Source of the DNA: Candidatus Nomurabacteria bacterium
Lineage (GTDB): Bacteria; Patescibacteriota; Minisyncoccia; Phycocordibacterales; UBA1006
Assembly (NCBI GenBank): GCA_943357975.1
Contig: CALRGS010000011.1
Span: 1-14,299, forward strand
Direction: 5' to 3'
Length of the DNA stretch: 14,299 nt
The notes beneath the pieces were generated by a model. The model saw only the letters and a list, made by a program, of their open reading frames with translations, searched no databases and was not told the origin of the DNA. Position 1 is the stretch's first letter. The number at the start of each line of letters is the position of its first letter. Position numbers and translations under genes: made by a program. Positions 1 through 6,081 of the stretch are shown piece after piece.

Positions 1-79
1 GGTGCGAGGAATTTAATAATATCCCAAATTTCAATCCAGATCTTTTTTAACATTGATGGTTGCTGCATAGATGGCGCCA

Positions 80-109
80 TTGTACCACCAAAGGTGAAAA
101 AAATACAAA
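80..109 (+). promoter_or_regulatory. possible promoter of def-fmt
   Basis: TTGTAC (80-85) and TACAAA (104-109) are separated by 18 nt and could act as -35 and -10 elements. Transcription would begin about 13 nt before the ATG of def. The match is weak. The first 128 bases otherwise hold no recognisable gene, and def could also be transcribed from further upstream. Confidence 0.25.
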
Positions 110-128
110 TATTTGCTACAGTAGATGC

Positions 129-695
129 ATGACAAAGATTGTTCAGGAGCCAAATAAGGTACTCAGGGGACTCGCTGCAGAAATCCCTATTATTACCATT
201 ACTACCCCAAAAGTACAAAAGATTATCGGTGCCATGAAAAACGCCCTCCATCGTGAACCTGATGGGGTTGCTATTGCTGCTCCTCAGATTGCAGAACCTG
301 TGCGCATGTTCATCATTGCTGGTTTTGTATTTGATTTGAAGAAGAAAAATATCACCGGAACAAGGTCTGTTGATAGAATTTTTATTAATCCCGTAATTAC
401 TAAGCTTTCCAAGGAAACCAAGTGGATTCCTGGCGAGGGATGCCTTTCGGTGCGATGGATTTATGGAACAGCTAAGCGTCATAAAGAAGCGACGATCAAA
501 GCATATGATGAACAGGGTAAGGCGTTCACCATGAAAGCGACAGGACTCCTTGCACAGATCTTCCAACATGAAGTAGATCACTTGAACGGAATTCTTTTCA
601 TTGATCACGCTAAAGACATTCGTAATATGACCGACGATGAGATTAAGGATTACCAAGAGGAACTTAAGCAGCTTGAACATGACCATGCTCACTAA
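129..695 (+). CDS. def: peptide deformylase
   Basis: Cytoplasmic metalloenzyme that removes the formyl group from the N-terminal methionine of new proteins. All three family motifs are visible in the 188-residue product: motif I GVAIAAPQ (residues 46-53), motif II EGCLS with metal ligand Cys105, and motif III HEVDH with ligands His147 and His151 and catalytic Glu148. Length is normal for the family. The frame is open back to a TTG at 60, but the 23 extra residues are Cys/Arg-rich and unlike any deformylase N-terminus, so the ATG at 129, giving MTKIVQEPNKVLR, is chosen. The 3' end overlaps fmt, the usual partner, so the two are probably translationally coupled. The C-terminus is acidic and His-rich (EHDHAH). 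No Shine-Dalgarno sequence is visible. Confidence 0.95.
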   Translation: MTKIVQEPNKVLRGLAAEIPIITITTPKVQKIIGAMKNALHREPDGVAIAAPQIAEPVRMFIIAGFVFDLKKKNITGTRSVDRIFINPVITKLSKETKWIPGEGCLSVRWIYGTAKRHKEATIKAYDEQGKAFTMKATGLLAQIFQHEVDHLNGILFIDHAKDIRNMTDDEIKDYQEELKQLEHDHAH

Positions 696-1611
696 TAAAC
701 TTAATTTTGTATTCTTTGGAACACCCGACGTATCAAGTAAGACGCTTGAGATTTTGAAGTCTCATGGATATATGCCAAGCCTTATCGTTACGGCACCTGA
801 CCGACCTGTAGGCCGACATTTTACGATGACCCCAAGTCCTACAAAGGTTTGGGCTGAGGAAAATAATATCCCTTACATTCACACTTTCGCCGACCTCACC
901 CGGCCTGCTGCGCAGCCCACCCTCTCCACTACCGTGGAGAGGGACTCAGGGTCCTATGATCTATTTATCGTCGTAGCCTATGGAAAAATTTTATCTCAAG
1001 CTATTATCGATATGCCAAAACTTGGAACATTAAACATTCACTATTCCCTCCTTCCAAAATATCGCGGAGCGTCTCCTGTTGAATCTGCAATCTTGCATGG
1101 TGAAATAGAAACTGGGGTTTCTATCCAAAAAATGGTTTTCAAATTAGATGCCGGACCAGTGATTGCAGAAGCACGAACAGCTATTAATCCAAATGAGAAT
1201 CATACTGAACTTCGCAATCGATTAATTCCTATGGGTGCTGAGCTGCTTGTAAACACACTCCAAAATACCTATCTCCCTCTTTTAGAGGGAGTACAAGGTG
1301 AAACACTTGTGCAAAGCCCACGCGAAGCGGGCGAGGGATTACCTCAGGACGAGTCTCAAATGACTCATTGCGGAAAGATTAAAAAAGAAGATGGATTGGT
1401 AAACCCAACTACTGATAATCCTCAAGAATTATGGAACAAGTATCGAGCCTACTTTGGGTGGCCAGGAATCTATTTCCTAACGCCCCCCTACCCCCCTCTA
1501 AAAGAGGGGGCACAGCCCACTCGAACTAAAATAACCCAAGCGCGTTTTGAAGATGGAAAATTTATTATTGAGAAAGTTATTCGTGAAGGAAAACCTGAAA
1601 GTAGTTATTAA
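679..1611 (+). CDS. fmt: methionyl-tRNA formyltransferase
   Basis: Transfers a formyl group from 10-formyltetrahydrofolate to initiator Met-tRNA. The 310-residue product has the N-terminal Rossmann-type start FVFFGTPD (10-17), the catalytic NIH (Asn119, His121), the signature SLLPKYRGASP (123-133), and Asp157 in the LDAG stretch at the position of the catalytic Asp of the E. coli enzyme. The C-terminal barrel contains KIKKEDG and WPGIYF. The start at 679 overlaps def by 17 nt; ATG at 685 is equally plausible. The frame opens at 637, but that adds 14 non-family residues. Three GC-rich inverted repeats lie inside the frame and encode odd peptides near residues 72-90, 198-224 and 267-281. The first lies between strands of the N-terminal domain, the second in the interdomain linker and the third inside the C-terminal domain. 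The motifs are intact, so the enzyme is probably active. Confidence 0.94.
   Translation: MTMLTNKLNFVFFGTPDVSSKTLEILKSHGYMPSLIVTAPDRPVGRHFTMTPSPTKVWAEENNIPYIHTFADLTRPAAQPTLSTTVERDSGSYDLFIVVAYGKILSQAIIDMPKLGTLNIHYSLLPKYRGASPVESAILHGEIETGVSIQKMVFKLDAGPVIAEARTAINPNENHTELRNRLIPMGAELLVNTLQNTYLPLLEGVQGETLVQSPREAGEGLPQDESQMTHCGKIKKEDGLVNPTTDNPQELWNKYRAYFGWPGIYFLTPPYPPLKEGAQPTRTKITQARFEDGKFIIEKVIREGKPESSY
920..943 (+). repeat. hairpin element 1 inside fmt
   Basis: CCCTCTCCAC (920-929) and GTGGAGAGGG (934-943) form a perfect 10-bp inverted repeat with a 4-nt loop. It is preceded by CCTCACCCGG and a GC-rich stretch (about 894-919). It lies in frame in fmt and encodes part of a low-conservation peptide. 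Confidence 0.6.
1273..1346 (-). repeat. hairpin element 2 inside fmt
   Basis: CTCCCTCT (1273-1280) pairs with AGAGGGAG (1284-1291) around a TTT loop. An imperfect ACAAG/CTTGT hairpin and a GCCCACGCGAAGCGGGC hairpin follow. Read on the - strand it has the same order as element 1: a CCTCGCCCG box, then a linker, then a CCCTCT/AGAGGG hairpin. It falls in the fmt interdomain linker. Confidence 0.55.
1481..1519 (-). repeat. hairpin element 3 inside fmt
   Basis: CCCCCTCT (1492-1499) pairs perfectly with AGAGGGGG (1503-1510) around AAA, flanked by runs of C and by CACAGCCCAC. It shares the A/T-loop CCTCT/AGAGG core and the GCCCAC box with element 2. In fmt it encodes a Pro-rich peptide (TPPYPPLKEGAQPT) inside the C-terminal domain. 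Confidence 0.55.
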
Positions 1612-1616
1612 AAAAC

Positions 1617-1644
1617 TTTACTTTTTGTTAAAATATGGTATTGT
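1617..1644 (+). promoter_or_regulatory. probable promoter of the 1672 gene
   Basis: TTTACT (1617-1622), a 16-nt spacer, then an extended -10 TGGTATTGT ending at 1644. The leader to the ATG at 1672 would be about 20 nt, rich in A and C, with no Shine-Dalgarno sequence. The -35 match is poor but the extended -10 compensates. Confidence 0.45.
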
Positions 1645-1671
1645 GTATTTAAACCCACTAAACCCCCAACC

Positions 1672-2211
1672 ATGGAGCAATGCCGTAGACAACACCTAGA
1701 ACAAGCGCTCATTGATAGTTTCATTTCAGCAAAAAATCAGCTAGGAGAAGGTGCGCCCACCTTTTTCATCCAGAAATTTTGGCAATCGCTCGCTATTTAT
1801 TACATAGGAATACTCCCAGATACTTCTATCGGGAAAATCCTAGACATTCATCAAGTAGCAATCGTGAGCTTTCGAAAAACTCTCAATATTCCGAGAGGTT
1901 TGATTAGAAAAGGAACCAGCAAAGCTGCAGTATGTTCCATAAAACTTATTCGCAAAAACAACCTTGGGAAGTTCCATGGGCATAATAAGAAATTTACTGA
2001 CGGAACTGTTTCTAGGGGAAAGTATTATTACTACTCATTACGGGATATACAAATTATCCTTACTGCTTTCAAGAACTTTTGGTGGTTGCACTCCAGTATT
2101 TTAAATGAATACTTGAGACATCATGAAGTTTTTCTTGCTAATCGAACTATTAGAAAATTACGTTCTGAATATCGAAAATACTTAGACACGAAATCCCTGG
2201 CTCTATGCTAG
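1672..2211 (+). CDS. hypothetical protein, possible HTH DNA-binding
   Basis: Basic 179-residue protein that I do not recognise as a named family. Residues about 50-80 (SIGKILDIHQVAIVSFRKTL, then NIPRG) have the spacing of a helix-turn-helix followed by a short wing or linker. A second stretch near the C-terminus (EVFLANRTIRKLRSEYRKYL) has a similar helix-turn-helix look. The middle is rich in Lys, His and Tyr (GKFHGHNKKF, GKYYYYSLRDI). Together these suggest a small nucleic-acid-binding protein, but that is inference. It has its own promoter and a terminator that overlaps its stop codon, so it is probably monocistronic. No signal peptide or membrane segment is visible. The ATG at 1672 is the first in frame after the promoter. 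Confidence 0.75.
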   Translation: MEQCRRQHLEQALIDSFISAKNQLGEGAPTFFIQKFWQSLAIYYIGILPDTSIGKILDIHQVAIVSFRKTLNIPRGLIRKGTSKAAVCSIKLIRKNNLGKFHGHNKKFTDGTVSRGKYYYYSLRDIQIILTAFKNFWWLHSSILNEYLRHHEVFLANRTIRKLRSEYRKYLDTKSLALC

Positions 2212-2219
2212 GGATTTTT
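2191..2219 (+). terminator. rho-independent terminator of the 1672 gene
   Basis: AAATCCCT (2191-2198) pairs with AGGGATTT (2210-2217) around an 11-nt loop, followed by a T-run. The right arm begins inside the TAG stop codon, so the last codons of the gene encode the hairpin. Confidence 0.75.
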
Positions 2220-2248
2220 GCGTTTTATTATTTATGTTGTACCACAAC

Positions 2249-2269
2249 AAAAAAACCCACCAAGGGTTT
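2249..2269 (-). terminator. rho-independent terminator of the HPF-FKBP pair
   Basis: On the - strand, AAACCC (2269-2264) pairs with GGGTTT (2258-2253) around a 5-nt loop and runs into 7 consecutive T residues (2255-2249). It overlaps the TAA stop of the FKBP gene and faces the + strand terminator 30 nt away. Confidence 0.72.
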
Positions 2270-2777
2270 ATTTGATTCCGAGCAATTCTACTTTGAAAAC
2301 AAGTGTCGCGTTTGGTGGAATGGTTCCAGGAATTCCTCCTGCACCATACGCCAAGTTTCCAGGAATAGTAAATTCGTATTCTGAACCTACTGACATTAAC
2401 TGAAGACCCTCTGTCCAGCCCTTGATCACTCCATTTAATGGAAATGAAATTGACTGACCTCGCTTATATGAACTATCAAAAATAGCTCCGTCTGTTAATT
2501 TCCCTTCATAGTTAACCTCCACGGTTTGAGTTGCCGTAGGCTTTGGGCCTGATCCTTCTCGAATAACTTTATACTGAAGTCCTGATGCTGTTGTTTTAGT
2601 TGCTGATTCCATAGGTTTAGTTTCTGTTGTTGTTGCTGTTTGTACTGCTGTTTCCTGAAGAGTCTCTGATGAAGTAGGGGGCAATGGCGCCTCGGCCTTC
2701 TTGGCATTGTGACGAATCAGTAATCCGAGCCCCACCACTACAGCGATAATAATAAAAATTGAAAATGTTGTTTTCAT
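2268..2777 (-). CDS. membrane-anchored FKBP-type peptidyl-prolyl isomerase
   Basis: Catalyses cis-trans isomerisation of Xaa-Pro bonds, here probably outside the membrane. The 169-residue product starts MKTTFSIF and has one hydrophobic segment (about residues 4-23) without a lipobox Cys. A Thr/Glu/Ala-rich linker (about 28-60) and a complete FKBP domain to the C-terminus follow. Recognisable active-site features are VNYEGKL, FDSS, VIKGW, LAYG and IPPNATLVFKVELL. The ATG at 2777 is chosen because it lies one base after the stop of the HPF gene. An upstream in-frame ATG at 2801 would put eight hydrophilic residues ahead of the anchor and overlap the HPF gene by 23 nt. It is co-transcribed with HPF and followed by a terminator. 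It probably helps fold secreted proteins, of which the neighbouring locus encodes several. Confidence 0.92.
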   Translation of the reverse strand: MKTTFSIFIIIAVVVGLGLLIRHNAKKAEAPLPPTSSETLQETAVQTATTTETKPMESATKTTASGLQYKVIREGSGPKPTATQTVEVNYEGKLTDGAIFDSSYKRGQSISFPLNGVIKGWTEGLQLMSVGSEYEFTIPGNLAYGAGGIPGTIPPNATLVFKVELLGIK

Positions 2778-2778
2778 G

Positions 2779-3156
2779 TTATTTTCTTTGGTTCCATCCA
2801 TAAAATCCTTTGCGCATTAATTCTTTTAATAGGATACGGCCCTTCCGAGCCATAGTATGACGTTTTCCACGCCCCTGCTTGATCATCTCTAACATTTCAG
2901 TAACCGCACGATCAATAGCAACATAGGCTTCTGATTCGGTGGTTTTCACGAAATAATTGTGCCCATTTGAATCCACAGTTATCTCTGCAAGGAATACGTC
3001 TGGACCGCCTTTATGGTGCGTTGACGACTTCCCTACTTCTAGATGAACATAGGCATTCTGATGGATAAATTTTTCAAGTGAACGTAGTTTCTCGTTACTG
3101 TATTGCTTAACGGCATCCGTAAGCGGCATATGAAGACCTTTGAGTGTGATATTCAT
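2779..3156 (-). CDS. hpf: ribosome hibernation promoting factor, short form
   Basis: Binds the small ribosomal subunit and shuts down translation in slow growth or stress. The 125-residue product shows the family pattern: MNITLKG at the start, then a TDAVKQYSNEKLRSLEKFI helix, central strands (VHLEVGKSS, VFLAEITV, YFVKTTESEAYVAIDRAV) and a second helix (EMLEMIKQGRGKRH). It lacks the C-terminal dimerisation domain of long HPF and instead ends in a basic tail (RKGRILLKELMRKGFYGWNQRK region). ATG at 3156 matches the family N-terminus. ATGs at 3159 and 3174 are also in frame, and the 3174 start would add MYLNPM. It is followed after one base by the FKBP gene. A -10-like sequence lies about 50 nt upstream. 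Confidence 0.9.
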   Translation of the reverse strand: MNITLKGLHMPLTDAVKQYSNEKLRSLEKFIHQNAYVHLEVGKSSTHHKGGPDVFLAEITVDSNGHNYFVKTTESEAYVAIDRAVTEMLEMIKQGRGKRHTMARKGRILLKELMRKGFYGWNQRK

Positions 3157-3205
3157 CATAGGATTCAAGTACATGAGTGATTAGTTTTCTTGTACCTGCC
3201 TAGTT

Positions 3206-3216
3206 AGTATATCATA
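3206..3216 (-). promoter_or_regulatory. possible -10 region for HPF
   Basis: On the - strand the sequence reads TATGATATACT, containing two candidate -10 hexamers (TATGAT and TATACT). I see no convincing -35. It lies in the 141-nt gap between divergent genes, so one promoter on each strand is expected. Confidence 0.35.
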
Positions 3217-3244
3217 CTCAGTTTTCCCCAGGTTTGCGGATTAC

Positions 3245-3272
3245 TTGACAATACAACTATTCGTGATAAAAT
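3245..3272 (+). promoter_or_regulatory. sigma70-like promoter of the 3298 gene
   Basis: Consensus TTGACA (3245-3250), a 16-nt spacer and TAAAAT (3267-3272). The predicted start near 3279 gives a leader of about 19 nt that is A/C-rich and has no Shine-Dalgarno sequence. Confidence 0.72.
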
Positions 3273-3297
3273 AGAACTCGAACCAAACCAATTTCAC

Positions 3298-3600
3298 ATG
3301 GCGAAAATAGATATCAAAAAACTTGCTCTTTGGGTTATGTGTCAGTATGAGATCACAGAAATACGTGAGATGTACGCATCACTACATGAAAAAGATTCGG
3401 ACGATTTCAAAACCTGGAGAGATTCATTTTTCTTTTGGCTTATTGCCCAAACAGCCAACGACCAATCAGTGCGTTCGGAGATTACCTCAGCAATAAGAAA
3501 GCTACGCGTTGAGCAAAAAGAACTACTCGAAGGTGCTGCCAAGCACGAAAGAGAACTCACTAAAGGCCTTCCTGAATATGAAGATCATGACTTGGGTTAA
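3298..3600 (+). CDS. hypothetical protein, small helical
   Basis: A 100-residue, charged protein that I do not recognise. It looks mostly helical: an N-terminal stretch with IDIKKLALWVMCQYEITEI, an aromatic segment (WRDSFFFWLIAQT, about residues 39-51), and a Lys/Glu-rich C-terminal half (AIRKLRVEQKELLEGAAKHE) that could form a coiled coil. No signal peptide or clear transmembrane helix is seen; the FFFWLIA stretch is too short. It has a near-consensus promoter and a strong terminator, so it forms a separate, probably well-expressed transcription unit. No function can be assigned. Confidence 0.8.
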   Translation: MAKIDIKKLALWVMCQYEITEIREMYASLHEKDSDDFKTWRDSFFFWLIAQTANDQSVRSEITSAIRKLRVEQKELLEGAAKHERELTKGLPEYEDHDLG

Positions 3601-3606
3601 AGACCG

Positions 3607-3637
3607 TACCGGGACAACATGTTCCGGTATTTTTTTT
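3607..3637 (+). terminator. rho-independent terminator of the 3298 gene
   Basis: TACCGG (3607-3612) pairs with CCGGTA (3624-3629), extended inward by a G-T pair and ACA/TGT, followed by eight T residues (3630-3637). It begins 6 nt after the stop codon. Confidence 0.88.
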
Positions 3638-3642
3638 GCACT

Positions 3643-3668
3643 AAAAAACACCCTCGCGGGTGCTTTTT
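3643..3668 (-). terminator. rho-independent terminator of the surface-protein operon
   Basis: On the - strand, AAAAAGCACCC pairs with GGGTGTTTTTT around a GCGA loop (one G-T pair), ending in a T-run at 3648-3643. It lies 3 nt after the TAA of the 516-residue gene and closes the operon that starts near 7927. Confidence 0.8.
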
Positions 3669-3671
3669 AGA

Positions 3672-5222
3672 TTACTCCATATCTGAAACTAGTTTCGAAA
3701 CAGCCTTCTTCTTTGTTTTTACTTTGGATCTGAGGTGGGTAAATAAAACAAATATTATTACAAGCACTACTAGCGGAATACTTGCGTTAATCACATGATA
3801 TATCCACAAGAACACTTTTCCGTGAACATGTACCCGTGTATGCGACATAGGAATCATATTCTTATGAGTGTCTCCAACTCCTTCAGCCCATATCTCATAG
3901 ATACCTGCTTGATCCATATGGTCTTTTACAAGGAATGATCCTTGTTCATCAGAAGACACGAGATATGTCTCTAAGAGCATATTTGGTTTCTTCACAAACA
4001 CATACATATCCTGGGCAGGTGCCCCCTGTTCCCCAATTATTTTCATAGTACCACCTACAAACAAATATCCTGGACTTGTAGTAATGTTCGGTGGAGCGAA
4101 AACGTCAATATCAACATTCACCTTCACTTCTTTTTTGTTTCTTGCCTTGTCATATGCGGTGACCGTAAGGGTATGTGTACCTAATGACAACGCTCTCGGT
4201 AATACATACTCTACTGCATTCCCTTGAGCAATAATTTTCTCTGGTTCTTTATTATCAAGGACTATCTGATAATAATCCATACCAGATACAGCATCCTTGG
4301 CACTTACTGTCGCCACGAGATCGTTCTTGGTATTACGGCCCAAAGTCACTACTAATTCTGTTGGTTCTGTACTATCGATACGAATAGGGAAATGAACTAC
4401 TTCGGAAGTGCCGTCACGAGTGATTGATCTAATATGGAAATAAGAAACCCCTTCTTTTATATTCTTGAGAACCCTCTCTGCAAATGGCTTCTCCGCTTTC
4501 CCTTGGGGAACTGAATCTGGTTGGCTATCAAATAACGTTTGCACACCTGTCACATCTCTCCCAAGTGAAATGAGTAGTCGCGCATCTGTATTTGGGTACC
4601 AAAGAAGCGAATCCGGGTGACTTGATGAGCTGACTTTTGGTAAGAGGAGTCCGTCCACAACTGTTGGTGCAGGCTGAATATCGATTACTGGCTCGACTGG
4701 TTTTGGTAACTCCACATTCGAAAGAGTAAACGATGCATTACTTGAACCAGAGAGAACATTCGTTCCATTCCCATCATTTGCAAGTACTGAACTAGAGAGC
4801 ATCTTTATCGTTCCAGTTCCAGCAGCCTTCACACGAAAAGTATACGAAACTAGTTTGCCTGTATTTCCTGTGAATCCTGGATTCGTAATCACTCCTTCAA
4901 ATGAACCCGTCCCACTACTATTAGAGTAGGAAGGCTCCTGAACCCAAAGACTGAATATCGATCCAACTTTGGAACTAGAAACAATCTCAAGATTTTCCTT
5001 TGAAAAACTAAAACTTCCTGAGGCAGCATTGACTGATTGATTTGCGCTCGATACGAAGAAAGAAGCCGAGAATGTTGTTCCTACTGGATAACTACCCGAC
5101 CCTGGCGAGATGGCTAATGTCGCCGCAAAAACATTTAATGGGCCAACTAAAAATGCCACAACTAAAACAAATTGAGTAATTTTAGCGAAAAAACTTTTTC
5201 TTGTTTCTTGAAAACAAAGCAT
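3672..5222 (-). CDS. cohesin-like domain protein with signal peptide and C-terminal anchor
   Basis: A 516-residue exported protein. A basic N-terminus and hydrophobic core end in VFA-A (predicted cleavage after Ala33). Residues about 34-168 form a beta-rich domain with the look of a cohesin-type module (LAISPGSGSYPVGTTFSASF, then LEIVSS, SLWVQEPSY, NDGNGTN). Further segments look like Ig-like beta-sandwiches: one with SGMDYYQIVLD and LTVTAYDKARNKKE, and one with FVGGTMKIIGEQGAPAQDMY. A single transmembrane helix (about 478-497) is followed by a Lys-rich cytoplasmic tail. This topology displays the domains outside the cell. The gene starts inside the upstream paralogue (41-nt overlap), and no other in-frame ATG precedes the signal peptide. 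The cohesin call rests on pattern and on the dockerin-like neighbour, so it is moderate. Confidence 0.82.
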   Translation of the reverse strand: MLCFQETRKSFFAKITQFVLVVAFLVGPLNVFAATLAISPGSGSYPVGTTFSASFFVSSANQSVNAASGSFSFSKENLEIVSSSKVGSIFSLWVQEPSYSNSSGTGSFEGVITNPGFTGNTGKLVSYTFRVKAAGTGTIKMLSSSVLANDGNGTNVLSGSSNASFTLSNVELPKPVEPVIDIQPAPTVVDGLLLPKVSSSSHPDSLLWYPNTDARLLISLGRDVTGVQTLFDSQPDSVPQGKAEKPFAERVLKNIKEGVSYFHIRSITRDGTSEVVHFPIRIDSTEPTELVVTLGRNTKNDLVATVSAKDAVSGMDYYQIVLDNKEPEKIIAQGNAVEYVLPRALSLGTHTLTVTAYDKARNKKEVKVNVDIDVFAPPNITTSPGYLFVGGTMKIIGEQGAPAQDMYVFVKKPNMLLETYLVSSDEQGSFLVKDHMDQAGIYEIWAEGVGDTHKNMIPMSHTRVHVHGKVFLWIYHVINASIPLVVLVIIFVLFTHLRSKVKTKKKAVSKLVSDME

Positions 5223-6072
5223 ATGTCGAAACCAGTATACAACAAAGTATCGTGATTACAAATACCCACTTGATATTTTTTGAAGCAATACTACTGGTGC
5301 GTATATTATTATGCTCATCATACGCATGCACCACCACATAATACCAATTCGATTGGTGAGTAAGTTTATAAGGACTTGTTTGTTCCTTGCATACTCCTAA
5401 TAATGATTCGCACACTTCATATTTTTTTATTCCAGATCCTTTGTCTTGACTTGAAAATACAAGGAACCAGTTCCCATCAAATACCGAACCGTCTCGAGTC
5501 CTGGTTATGGTAAATTTTTCTGGAGGAATATGATCAACCTGATCGGTAAAAGTAGCACCACTTGCAGAATCCCCTGGTGTGATAGTAATTTTTGCATTTT
5601 TATATGTAGCTACACTATTGGTGCCGGCACCATCATTCAAAAGTACCTGAACCGATTCAGGGTTAATTGTATGCTCACCAAGAGCCTCCTTTGAAAGAAC
5701 TACTGAAAACAGATATCCTTTGTTGGTGACCAGTCCTCCTGGAATCATCCCAGCAAAGTCAATCTTCTGAGTATCTTCGTGATACATAGGCTGTTCCATC
5801 CAAAGCGTTACTACAGAGTTTCCCGTAATAATTTTCTCGACACGGGAAACGGAATCACCTAAGGCAATGGTTCCGCGTACGGTGTTTATTGAAACATCCC
5901 CAGAGTCAATATATACATCCAACTGAAACATCTCTCCCTGAGCAACAGTTTCTTTTTCAGGAATAACAGAAATCACTGCAGCACTCGCATGATGCAGTCC
6001 AATAAAAAGAAGCATCAGAGTAATAACTCCTCCAAAGACCTTATTCTGTTTATAGTATGTGGATTTCTTCAT
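5182..6072 (-). CDS. cohesin-like domain protein, smaller paralogue
   Basis: A 296-residue exported protein. A signal peptide ends near HASA-A (residue 31). A cohesin-like domain (about 32-167) shares clear positions with the downstream 516-residue protein: LWMEQPMY versus LWVQEPSY, FAGMIPGG versus FEGVITNPG, and NDGAGTN versus NDGNGTN. An Ig-like segment follows (FSSQDKGSGIKKYEVC, VVVHAYDEHNNIRTSS), again matching its neighbour. A single C-terminal helix (about 269-288) and a Lys/Arg tail (SRNKKKFFR) anchor it. CESLLGVC holds two Cys that could form a disulfide. The two proteins are tandem paralogues, and the other one has gained extra domains. The start is 9 nt after the dockerin gene and no Shine-Dalgarno sequence is visible. 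Confidence 0.83.
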   Translation of the reverse strand: MKKSTYYKQNKVFGGVITLMLLFIGLHHASAAVISVIPEKETVAQGEMFQLDVYIDSGDVSINTVRGTIALGDSVSRVEKIITGNSVVTLWMEQPMYHEDTQKIDFAGMIPGGLVTNKGYLFSVVLSKEALGEHTINPESVQVLLNDGAGTNSVATYKNAKITITPGDSASGATFTDQVDHIPPEKFTITRTRDGSVFDGNWFLVFSSQDKGSGIKKYEVCESLLGVCKEQTSPYKLTHQSNWYYVVVHAYDEHNNIRTSSIASKNIKWVFVITILCCILVSTYALFSRNKKKFFR

Positions 6073-6081
6073 AAAAACTTA

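Noticed and set aside
60..128. N-terminal extension of def from a TTG at 60
   Set aside because: The added 23 residues have no deformylase character, and an ATG at 129 gives a standard N-terminus.
637..678. Earlier ATG for fmt at 637
   Set aside because: It adds 14 basic residues that do not belong to the family and would lengthen the overlap with def to 59 nt.
1483..1510. Phase-variable C tract or G-quadruplex in fmt
   Set aside because: The C runs are six bases or shorter and interrupted. The arms are better explained as a perfect inverted repeat, and fmt is essential, so phase switching is unlikely.
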